From the NCBI RefSeq assembly GCF_020216065.1, contig NZ_JAIWNA010000001.1, positions 1,147,408-1,211,407 of the forward strand: 64,000 bases of DNA, read 5' to 3'. This stretch comes from Nocardia rosealba (GTDB lineage: Bacteria; Actinomycetota; Actinomycetes; Mycobacteriales; Mycobacteriaceae). The notes beneath the pieces are model-generated. The model saw nothing but the letters and a program-made list of their open reading frames with translations. It made no database searches and was not told the DNA's origin. Made by a program: the position numbers and the translations under genes. Below, in pieces: positions 15,936 through 23,504 of the stretch; the first letter of the stretch is position 1; every line of letters begins with the position of its first letter.

Positions 15936-16859
15936 ATGAGCGGACCTGCGGGCACCGACCTGGGCAAAGCCGTCGAGGACTTCTCCGCGCACAGGGGACG
16001 GCTGTTCGGCATCGCCTACCGAATGCTCGGCACTGTCGCCGACGCCGAGGACATCGTCCAGGACGTCTGGGTGAAGTGGCAGTCCTACGCCGACCGCGAT
16101 TCCGTGCGTGATGTGGAGGCCTTCCTCGTCACCGTGACCACCCGGCAGGCGATCAACGCCACGCAGACGGCGCGGGTCCGCCGGGAAACCTATATCGGCC
16201 CGTGGCTGCCCGAGCCCGTGGACACCAGTGCTGATCCCTCGCTCGGTGCGGAGCGCGCCGAGGTATTGGAGACCGCGGTCCTGGTGGTCCTGGAGAAGAT
16301 GACGCCGACCGAGCGGGCGGCGTTCGTCCTGCGGGAAGCTTTCGACTACCCCTACGGCCGGATCGCCGAAGTCCTCGAAATCAAGGAACCGGCTGCCCGG
16401 AAGCTAGTGAGCCGGGCACGCCAGGCCATCGAGTCCGACCGGCAGGTATCCGTCGACACCGTGCATCAGCGACGTCTGCTCGCTGCTTTCCTGAATGCCG
16501 CGCGCGCCGGTGAATTCGATGAGCTCGAGGCGCTTTTCGCCACCGATGTCGCCAGCTACTCCGACGGCGGCGGCGCGGTGCGCAATGCTTCGCGCATTCC
16601 GGTATTCGGACGCACGCGCGTGGCGAAGTACGTGGCCGCGTTCGCCTCACACTTCTGGACGGGGGTCGACATCGACTGGGTCGACGCCAACGGTCGCGCG
16701 TCGGTGGTGATCAGCCGCGACGGAGTCGTCATCGCCTGGCTCGCGGTCGGTGCGGCCGACGACGAGACGATCGACCGGCTCTACTGGGTGTTCAACCCCG
16801 CAAAGCTCGGTCATATCGCCCATGTCGTCGCTGTCCCGGGGGACTCCGCCGCGCCGTGA
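15936..16859 (+). CDS. sigJ: ECF sigma factor with SnoaL-like C-terminal domain (SigJ/ECF41 type)
   Basis: The 307-residue sigma factor has region 2 (GIAYRMLGTVADAEDIVQDV), region 4 (MTPTERAAFVLREAFDYPYG) and, after residue 175, a fused SnoaL/NTF2-like domain. Diagnostic ECF41 features are visible: the WLPEP linker, the YSDGGG motif in the extra domain, and VFNPAKL near the C-terminus. In this group the extra domain replaces an anti-sigma factor and tunes activity. Partner genes are typically an oxidoreductase, epimerase or carboxymuconolactone decarboxylase; here an NmrA-like protein and a flavoprotein lie just upstream. Two candidate target promoters are described at 12036 and 13154. Confidence 0.9.
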   Translation: MSGPAGTDLGKAVEDFSAHRGRLFGIAYRMLGTVADAEDIVQDVWVKWQSYADRDSVRDVEAFLVTVTTRQAINATQTARVRRETYIGPWLPEPVDTSADPSLGAERAEVLETAVLVVLEKMTPTERAAFVLREAFDYPYGRIAEVLEIKEPAARKLVSRARQAIESDRQVSVDTVHQRRLLAAFLNAARAGEFDELEALFATDVASYSDGGGAVRNASRIPVFGRTRVAKYVAAFASHFWTGVDIDWVDANGRASVVISRDGVVIAWLAVGAADDETIDRLYWVFNPAKLGHIAHVVAVPGDSAAP

Positions 16860-17228
16860 AACACCATCGGCCCCGGGCTCAGCGCCGGTGTCAACCACGA
16901 ATGGCGATCGTCGAGAAAACCGCGGTCTGCCTTTCACGTTCGCTGTGTTGCCCCTTGTATTGGCCGCGACGGCCGTCGCCGACTGCACTTGCATCGGATT
17001 TTATTGGGGCACAAAATGTTCGGTCGTATCCGACACAACGCCGTGCTGTGCGTTGTAGTCCGACCCAGCACCCGACCGCCGAACTGAGCAATGATGCAAT
17101 CTGGCCGCCCGGACCACGTCTGCGGCGTCGAAACCGAGTCCGCGGACGCCTGTAGTCGCGGTGGCGCCCGAAGATCTCGTCTGCTGCCGTGCAGTGCGAA
17201 CCCGCACGCACAGTCCTCAACCGTAGGT
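16860..17228. other. Gene-free stretch after the sigma gene
   Basis: The 370 bp up to the hairpin at 17229 are of more mixed composition than the neighbours and include AT-rich pieces. No frame shows a recognisable protein, ribosome-binding site or domain, and I see no tRNA or repeat. It could be remnant DNA or host a small RNA ending at the hairpin. Confidence 0.4.
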
Positions 17229-17259
17229 AAACCCCCCAGGTCTCCGGACCTGGGGGTTT
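17229..17259 (+). terminator. Terminator-like hairpin
   Basis: AAACCCCCCAGGTC (17229-17242) pairs with GACCTGGGGGTTT (17247-17259) with one bulged C and a TCCG loop; A-runs before and T-runs after make it usable in both directions. It lies 90 bp beyond the convergent secreted-protein gene and 370 bp beyond the sigma gene. Confidence 0.7.
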
Positions 17260-17348
17260 GCTGTTGCTACTGAAGACCCAGTCTGGATGGGCGTTGAGCA
17301 GGGGAGTTCTTGGTACCGAACGGTGAGGCGGGGATGTTCCGCCCAGTC

Positions 17349-17807
17349 CTAGACGATTTCCGAGGTTCCCGAGCAGGTGACCACCTGGGGGACGAAGCCG
17401 CTGTTGTGCACGGTGAAGTCGGTGCGGACGATGCCCGTGCCGGTGGGGGGACGGAAGTAGAGGGTGCTGCCGTTGCCGATGATGAATCCCACGTTGCCGC
17501 TCTGGGTTTCCGAACCGGAAGCACCGGTGGTGAGGTTCGTCCAGTTCAGGGTGACCGTCGTTGTGTAGCCACCCCACACGCTGCCGCCCGCGTGGATGGT
17601 GAAGTACGGAACGCCCGGGGCGCCGTACGGCTGCGCCCCGATGACCTGACCGCTGTAGGGCTGGTCGACGATATTCGGGCTGACCCCGCGACAGATCGTC
17701 ACCTCCCAGCTACTGGGGGCCGCAGTCGCTGCCCCCGCTCCGGACATCACCATCGCCCCCGTGACTAATCCTGCGGCGGCAGTCTTCCAGCCAATTTTCT
17801 TCTGCAT
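17349..17807 (-). CDS. Small secreted protein of unknown function
   Basis: The 152-residue precursor has a clear signal peptide: basic MQKKIGWK, hydrophobic core, and a probable cut after GAGAATAA before PSSWEV. The mature part (about 120 residues) is beta-rich by eye, with two cysteines (TICRG near the start, VTCSG near the end) that could form one disulfide. No known domain is recognised. Start ATG 17807 (a TTG at 17810 is possible) has GAAGGA about 15 bp upstream. It stands alone, with a terminator-like hairpin downstream. Confidence 0.8.
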   Translation of the reverse strand: MQKKIGWKTAAAGLVTGAMVMSGAGAATAAPSSWEVTICRGVSPNIVDQPYSGQVIGAQPYGAPGVPYFTIHAGGSVWGGYTTTVTLNWTNLTTGASGSETQSGNVGFIIGNGSTLYFRPPTGTGIVRTDFTVHNSGFVPQVVTCSGTSEIV

Positions 17808-17931
17808 CAAGATTTCTCATCCTTCTTCAGGTTTGATCATCGACACTCGGAACCTACCGGAGCCACGTCTGGCGGTCATGGGTAGCGGGGAGGAGATCTT
17901 ATTGGTTGTGGTCTGGCGATAGTCGGCCGTC

Positions 17932-18252
17932 GTGCGGCGTTGTCTGCGGTGCCGTTCGCGCCTGGGCGCGCGCCAGTGTGATGTCACGGTCGGGGCGTAC
18001 CGTTGTGACTCTGCGTTGTTGGTTCCGCTGATCGGTTACGGCCCGCGGCGGCGCTCGATCAAGATGGCCGTCCCGTATCGACCGCACACCTCCGAGCAGG
18101 GTTTCGCCGTGTACCGCCCGAAGTTCATCGAAACCAGCGGAATCGACGCACCCGACTACGACGCCATCGCCGAAGCCTTCTTCACCGGTGTCGACTCCCA
18201 CGAGCAGGCCGCGGCCGTGTGGAACGCCCACCTCGTCGACGAGTCCGTCTGA
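17932..18252 (+). pseudogene. Paralogue of the 11509 gene with in-frame 189-bp internal deletion
   Basis: From about 18016 the reading frame matches the gene at 11509: LLVPLIGY joins directly to GPRRRSIKMAVPYRPHT, and the end VDSHEQAAAVWNAHLVDESV is nearly the same. Relative to the intact copy, exactly 189 bp (63 codons) are missing between two TACG tetranucleotides, so the frame stays open. Upstream of LLVPL the similarity fades and no good start is seen. It is probably a decayed copy, though a shortened product of up to 106 residues is possible. Confidence 0.65.
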
Positions 18253-18338
18253 CGCAACAGCACGCGCGGAGGAATTCGGTCGCCATCGATCTGCAACCCG
18301 TTCACCCGGCCGTGGCCTCCATACGCCATGCTTGTGCG

Positions 18339-19352
18339 GTGGTTATAGCGTCTGATGTCGTCCCCGTGCGTGGCAGTGAGTTCTCGGTCCTGTTGCGTCG
18401 TGTCCGGGAGGCGAACCTCTTGGACCGGCGGTTGCGGTATTACGGGTGGAAGAGTGCGCTCACCGCGGCGGCTTTCGTCGCTGGTTGGGTGGCGTTTTTC
18501 GTCATCGGGGACTCGTGGTGGACGCTGCTCGTCGCGGCGTTCCTAGCGATGGTGTTCTCGCAGATCGCCTTCCTCGGCCACGACGCCGGGCACAAGCAGA
18601 TCTTCGCGGGCCGGAAGGCCAACTACCTGTACGGCTTGATCGCGGGCAATCTCGCGATCGGGTTGAGCATCGGCTGGTGGACCAGTAACCACGCCCGCCA
18701 TCACGCCCACCCCAATACCGAGGGCATGGACCCGGACGCGATGGGCGTGCTGGCGTTCTCCGGCGAGCGGGCGCGGACCGGCAAGGGTTGGCGCCGTTTC
18801 ATCTTCCGATTCCAGGGGTGGTTGTTCTTCCCGCTGCTGCTGCTCGAAGGCGGCAGCCTGCACTGGAAGAGCATCGTGGCGGTTTTCCGCTGGCCGATCG
18901 CGAACCGCGTCTGGGAGGGTGCGCTGCTCGCCGCCCACTTCGTCGGGCTGCTTTCGGCGGCGTTCCTGGTGCTGTCGCCGGGCAAAGCGCTGGTGTTCAT
19001 CGCCGTACAGCAGGGCCTGTTCGGGCTGTACATGGGTTCGACGTTCGCGCCCAACCACAAGGGCATGGAAGTCCTGCCCGAGGGCGACAACACCGACTTC
19101 CTGCGTCGCCAGGTCCTCACCTCACGCAATGTGCGCGGCAGCTTCCTCGTCGACCTGGCGATGGGCGGCTTGAACTACCAGATCGAACATCACCTGTTCC
19201 CGTCGATGCCGCGCGCCAACCTGCGCCACGCACAGCCGATCGTCGCGGGCTTCTGCGACGAGATCGGCGTGCCGTACTGCGAGACAGGTCTTTTCGAGTC
19301 CTACCGGCAAGCGCTGACCCACCTGGACGAGGTCGGCCGCCACGCGAAGTAG
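18339..19352 (+). CDS. Membrane fatty acid (acyl-CoA) desaturase
   Basis: The di-iron membrane desaturase has three histidine boxes: HDAGHKQ, HARHHAH and QIEHHLFP. It has four hydrophobic segments and the SMPRANLR region of the acyl-CoA/acyl-lipid desaturase family. The start is uncertain: GTG 18339 gives 337 residues, GTG 18366 gives 328 and places GSEFSVLLRRVREANLL at the very N-terminus; both lack a strong ribosome-binding site. It introduces double bonds into membrane fatty acids and needs an electron donor encoded elsewhere. Convergent with the DUF4246 gene, one base apart. Confidence 0.88.
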   Translation: MVIASDVVPVRGSEFSVLLRRVREANLLDRRLRYYGWKSALTAAAFVAGWVAFFVIGDSWWTLLVAAFLAMVFSQIAFLGHDAGHKQIFAGRKANYLYGLIAGNLAIGLSIGWWTSNHARHHAHPNTEGMDPDAMGVLAFSGERARTGKGWRRFIFRFQGWLFFPLLLLEGGSLHWKSIVAVFRWPIANRVWEGALLAAHFVGLLSAAFLVLSPGKALVFIAVQQGLFGLYMGSTFAPNHKGMEVLPEGDNTDFLRRQVLTSRNVRGSFLVDLAMGGLNYQIEHHLFPSMPRANLRHAQPIVAGFCDEIGVPYCETGLFESYRQALTHLDEVGRHAK

Positions 19353-19353
19353 G

Positions 19354-20841
19354 TCAGTGCTCGCAGAGGTAGAACTCCCGCTCGAAGTATTCCTCGTTGT
19401 GTTCGTCGACGAAGAACTTGCGTTCGTGCATCAGTTGTTCGCGGAATTCCTCGGCCTGAGCCCTGGTCATGGTCGAGGTGGGTGACCACGGCTGCTGCGG
19501 TGGGACGTCGGCGGTCGAGGTGATGGTGACCGACGGGTCCACCAGGAAGAAGGCCACGATCTTTCGGTGACCGTTTCGGGTCGGGTCGTCGAGCCGGAAC
19601 GGGGCGACACGGTGCTGGTAGATGTTCGGAAACGCCACGCAGCGGCCGGTTTCGGTGCGGACCGAGCCCAGTTCCTGGTTGAGCGCGTCCTCGTCGTCGA
19701 GACCGTAGACCTCGCGGACCCCGGTGCGGTCGTTCTGCTCGTAGTACGGCTCGTCGATGGCGGTGCGGAAGCCGAGCAGGCTGTCGGTGATGTTGTCGCT
19801 GTCCCAGTAGTAGATGGCGGTGGCGACGATGCGTTCGTTCAGCATGGCCTCGACATGCCATGAACCGCCGGGATATTCGGGCTTGTCCGGGGTGAGGTGG
19901 ATGTTGGCGAGTTTGACGATCACCTGCAGGCGGCGGCCGCTGAGCGTGACGGTGTGGGTGTCGTCCCGCTCGGGCGGCTGGAATTCGGGCGCGTCGGGGA
20001 TGGCGGGGCGTCGTTCCTCCCACCACTTCTCCATGGCTTCCTCGTAGGCTTCCTCAGCCGCCTCGTCGTCGTCTTCCGGTGGTTGTGGTTCGGTGTCCTC
20101 GTACCAGCCGAACGGGTCGGCGACGATGCGCACTCGTTTCGGGGCCCGCAGATCGGTGAGCACGTTCTCCAGCAGGGGCAGCGTCCGGCCGAAGAGCTCG
20201 GGCAGGACGGCGGCGAGCTCCCGATGGCGGTCCGGGTCGACATTGTTCACAGAGGAAAGGAATGCCACGGAACCGTCTTCGCCGACCTCGACATCGGTGG
20301 GCAACCACTGGAACTTCTTCGAATGCGAGGCCGACTCGGCGTTCTTCTCCGGAGTGGGCCACGGTGCGTCCTCGGGCAGGCTCACGCCGCGCACCAGGCA
20401 GTACATCGAGGGATGCACCAGATCGAGCACCTGCCCGTCGGATCCCGGATGCCAATCCAGCTCCGCCGCAGGCACTTCCTCCAGCACCCGCACCGCCTCG
20501 GCCAACCGTTTGCGCAGATCCTCGTCGATCACCGAGTCCGACTGCCACACCCCGTCGACAGCCGACACCTCGATCCCGCGCTCCGCATCACGAAGCTCGG
20601 CGTAATACCCCAATTCATCGAGCACATAACGAATCTGCGCCGATGTCATCCCTTGCTCGGCCGCCTCCCGCGACCATCGCTCGACGATCTCGGCATCCTC
20701 GCGCTTGCGATACCACTCCGCCTTATCCCGGATACTCGCACTCAACCGCATCATCTCGAGCTCCCGCACCGTCCGAACAGGCGCGACACACGCCACATGA
20801 GCGGCACGAAAGGGCAATGGGAACAGATCCAACTCAGTCAA
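19354..20841 (-). CDS. DUF4246 family protein (2-oxoglutarate/Fe(II) oxygenase-like)
   Basis: The 495-residue protein matches the DUF4246 pattern known mainly from fungi: LANIHLTPDKPEYPGGSWHV, then IYYWDSDNITDSLLGFRTA, and CVAFPNIYQHRVAPFRLDD with GHRKIVAFFLVDP. The spacing of the histidines in SWHVE and YQHRV resembles a double-stranded beta-helix metal site, so an oxygenase activity is plausible but unproven. An acidic stretch (PPEDDDEAAEEAYEEAMEK) lies in the middle. The N-terminus LDLFPLPFRAAH is hydrophilic, so it is cytoplasmic. Length is similar to fungal homologues, and codon use looks native. Confidence 0.8.
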   Translation of the reverse strand: MTELDLFPLPFRAAHVACVAPVRTVRELEMMRLSASIRDKAEWYRKREDAEIVERWSREAAEQGMTSAQIRYVLDELGYYAELRDAERGIEVSAVDGVWQSDSVIDEDLRKRLAEAVRVLEEVPAAELDWHPGSDGQVLDLVHPSMYCLVRGVSLPEDAPWPTPEKNAESASHSKKFQWLPTDVEVGEDGSVAFLSSVNNVDPDRHRELAAVLPELFGRTLPLLENVLTDLRAPKRVRIVADPFGWYEDTEPQPPEDDDEAAEEAYEEAMEKWWEERRPAIPDAPEFQPPERDDTHTVTLSGRRLQVIVKLANIHLTPDKPEYPGGSWHVEAMLNERIVATAIYYWDSDNITDSLLGFRTAIDEPYYEQNDRTGVREVYGLDDEDALNQELGSVRTETGRCVAFPNIYQHRVAPFRLDDPTRNGHRKIVAFFLVDPSVTITSTADVPPQQPWSPTSTMTRAQAEEFREQLMHERKFFVDEHNEEYFEREFYLCEH

Positions 20842-20981
20842 TTCTCTGATCTCTCAACAGTTCTGCCGCACCCACGGCGGTTCCGCAGATGCTCCTGCGA
20901 CCCTGCCACAGAACTGCCTCCCGACCCATCCCGGACTTCGGATGGGACGCCGACCGCGCCGGGCATGCGCGGGCGGCGGGC

Positions 20982-23504
20982 CTACAGACGTGGGTCGGTG
21001 GGGGTCGATTCCATGGCGAGGACCGCGAAAACCAACTCGTGGACACGCCACAACGGTTCGCCGGAGGCGAGGGCGTTGAGGGCGGTCAGGTCGAGGGTGT
21101 GTTCGCGGAGGGCCAGGCCGCGTTTGCGGTTGAGGTTGCGGTCTCGTAGGCGGGAGAGGTGTTCGGGGGCTGTGTAGTCCGGGCCGTAGATGATGCGGAG
21201 GTATTCGCGGCCTCGGCATTTGATGCCGGGCTGGACGAGTTTGCCCTTGGTGCGGGTGGACAGGCCCGCGTAGGGCTTGATGACCATTCCTTCGCCACCC
21301 GCGCCCGTGAGGTCGAGCCACCAGGTGGTGGCCTCGGCTTCGGCGGACGGGTCCGACAGGTCGACCACGCGGCGATCGGTGGATCGGAACGTGGTGGGGT
21401 CGGCGGCGACCAGGCGGTCGCAGATGTCGAGGTGCCAGCCGTGATCGCGGTCGGCGAAGGTGGTGCCTTCGGCGGCGAGCAGGGCGAACGGTGCGAGCGC
21501 CACGCCGTCGAGATCGTCGGTGGGCCAGCAGTAGCGACGGTAGGCGGTGGTGAAGTCGTCGGCGTTCGCGGCGCGGGCGGCCGTGCGATCACGCAGGGCG
21601 GTGAGGTCGAGACCGCGGTCGACGCCCGCTTCCAATGCGGCCAGCGCCGAGGGGAGGGCGGAGCGTGCGGCCGCACCGGCCGCGGCGTACTGGGTGCGGA
21701 TCAAGCCGCCCGCCTTGGCCGACCACGGCAGCAGTTCGCAGTCGAGCAGTAGCCAGTCGGTGCCGAGTTCGTCGAACAGCGTCCCGGCGGCGGCCCGTAC
21801 CCGGGCGAGCAGTGTTTCGGTGAGGGCGGCGTCGCTGAAGAAGGACCGGCCCGTGCGGGTGTAGACCGCGCCGGAGCTGCCGTCGGAGACGCCGAAACGT
21901 GTTGTGGCAGAGTCCTGGTCGCGGCAGACGAGCACGACGGCACGCGAACCCATGTGCTTCTCCTCGCACACCACCGTGTCCACGCCCGCCGCCCGGTAGT
22001 CGGCGAACGCCTCGGTCGGGTATTCGAGATACCCGTCCACCGACGACGTGGACGGCGGCGACATGGTCGGCGGCAACCACAGCAGCAGGCGCGGATCGAT
22101 GGCGAACCGGCTCATCACCTCGAGCGCGGCCGCCGAACTCTCTGCGTCGACGATGACGGTGCCGTCGTCGGTACGCACGTGCCTGCGCCCGGTGACATCA
22201 GCGAGATTCAGCGTCTCGTTGTCACGAACCGGTTCGGCCACAAGCGGTTTCACAGGTTCGTAGTACATCCGTTCGGCGGGCACTGCGACGAACGTCTTCT
22301 CCGGGTAGCGCAGCGCGGTCAGCTCACCGCCGAAGACGGCACCGGTGTCGAGGCACACGGTGTTGTTGACCCACTCCACCTTCGGTGTCGGCACGTGCCC
22401 GTACACCACCATCGCCGAGCCGCGATAGTCGCGCGCCCACGGGTAACGCACCGGAAGACCGTATTCGTCTGTCTCGCCGGTGGATTCGCCGTAGAGGCAG
22501 AAGTCGCGTACCCGGCCGGAGGCGCGTCCGTGGTATTCCTCCTTGAGTCCGGCGTGGGCGACGACGAGCCGCCCACCGTCGAGCCGCAGGTGGCTGACCA
22601 GCTTGTCGACCCACCGCGCCGCATCGTCGACGAACTCCGGTGTCTCCGACTCCAACTGCTCGAGCGTCTCGGCCAGCCCGTGCGACACCGTCACCTGCTT
22701 GCCGCGCAACTTGCGCAGCAGCTTCTGCTCGTGATTACCCGGCACGCACAGTGCGTGACCGTTGTCGGTCATGCCCATCACCAGCCGCAGCACCCCCGGC
22801 GAATCCGGTCCACGGTCCACGAGATCGCCGACGAAGACGGCCTGGCGCCCGTCCGGGTGCGTGGCATCGACCGGGCGCCCGGCCTCGTCGCGCACCAGCA
22901 CCCAGCCGAGTTCGGTGAGCAGGGACTCCAATTCGGCACGGCATCCGTGCACGTCGCCGATGATGTCGAATGGTCCGGTGAGTTCGCGCCGGTCGTTCCA
23001 GGCTCGTTCGTAGGAGATCGTGACGTCGGCGGGGTCGCTCACCACATAAACCTTGCGGAACCCCTCGCGCCCGAGCTGCCGCAGCGACCGCCGCAGCTCC
23101 TGGCTCTGCCGCCGCAGGACATGCCGCTCGAAGGTGCGATCCGTGCGGGTTCGAGTCCGTTCCCACGCAACCGCTTCGGGTGTGTCGAGCACGATCGCGA
23201 CCGGAAGCACATCGAAAGAGCGTGCCAGTGTGACCAATTCGGCGCGGGCGTGCTTCTGCACGTTGGTGGCGTCGACGACCACCCGTCGACCGGCGCGCAA
23301 GCGGATCCCCGCGACGTGCCCCAGCGCGTCGAAGGCGTCTTTCGTCGCACTCTGGTCGTTTTCGTCGTCGGCCACCAGGCCGCGGAAGAAGTCCGAGGAC
23401 AGCACCTCGGTCGGCTTGAAGTGCGCGCGGGCGAAGGTGGACTTGCCGGAGCCGGAGATGCCGACGAGGGCGACGAGCGACAGCTCGGGAAGGTCGATGT
23501 TCAT
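20982..23504 (-). CDS. Polynucleotide kinase-phosphatase Pnkp (RNA repair)
   Basis: The 840-residue, three-domain RNA repair enzyme. (1) Kinase: P-loop LVGISGSGKSTFARAH at residues 13-28 phosphorylates 5'-OH ends. (2) Metallophosphoesterase: IIGDVHGC, VGDLVDRGPDS, PGNHEQK and VVYGHVPTP heal 2',3'-cyclic phosphate ends. (3) C-terminal ligase-like adenylyltransferase domain: CEEKHMGSRAV holds the adenylated lysine. In characterised systems the ligase half is activated by Hen1, whose gene is directly upstream: the Hen1 stop and Pnkp ATG overlap as TGATG. Together they repair tRNAs cut by ribotoxins and mark the 3' end by 2'-O-methylation. Confidence 0.95.
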   Translation of the reverse strand: MNIDLPELSLVALVGISGSGKSTFARAHFKPTEVLSSDFFRGLVADDENDQSATKDAFDALGHVAGIRLRAGRRVVVDATNVQKHARAELVTLARSFDVLPVAIVLDTPEAVAWERTRTRTDRTFERHVLRRQSQELRRSLRQLGREGFRKVYVVSDPADVTISYERAWNDRRELTGPFDIIGDVHGCRAELESLLTELGWVLVRDEAGRPVDATHPDGRQAVFVGDLVDRGPDSPGVLRLVMGMTDNGHALCVPGNHEQKLLRKLRGKQVTVSHGLAETLEQLESETPEFVDDAARWVDKLVSHLRLDGGRLVVAHAGLKEEYHGRASGRVRDFCLYGESTGETDEYGLPVRYPWARDYRGSAMVVYGHVPTPKVEWVNNTVCLDTGAVFGGELTALRYPEKTFVAVPAERMYYEPVKPLVAEPVRDNETLNLADVTGRRHVRTDDGTVIVDAESSAAALEVMSRFAIDPRLLLWLPPTMSPPSTSSVDGYLEYPTEAFADYRAAGVDTVVCEEKHMGSRAVVLVCRDQDSATTRFGVSDGSSGAVYTRTGRSFFSDAALTETLLARVRAAAGTLFDELGTDWLLLDCELLPWSAKAGGLIRTQYAAAGAAARSALPSALAALEAGVDRGLDLTALRDRTAARAANADDFTTAYRRYCWPTDDLDGVALAPFALLAAEGTTFADRDHGWHLDICDRLVAADPTTFRSTDRRVVDLSDPSAEAEATTWWLDLTGAGGEGMVIKPYAGLSTRTKGKLVQPGIKCRGREYLRIIYGPDYTAPEHLSRLRDRNLNRKRGLALREHTLDLTALNALASGEPLWRVHELVFAVLAMESTPTDPRL

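Noticed and set aside
11318..20841. Genomic island starting at tRNA-Ala
   Set aside because: Gene content looks accessory, but no integrase, no second copy of the tRNA end and no clear GC shift are visible, so the island idea is not supported.
23145..23162. GGTTCGAGTCC in the Pnkp gene identical to part of the tRNA-Ala T-arm, as a possible att repeat
   Set aside because: Only 11 bases match, it lies in a conserved coding region of Pnkp, and no integrase gene lies between the two places.
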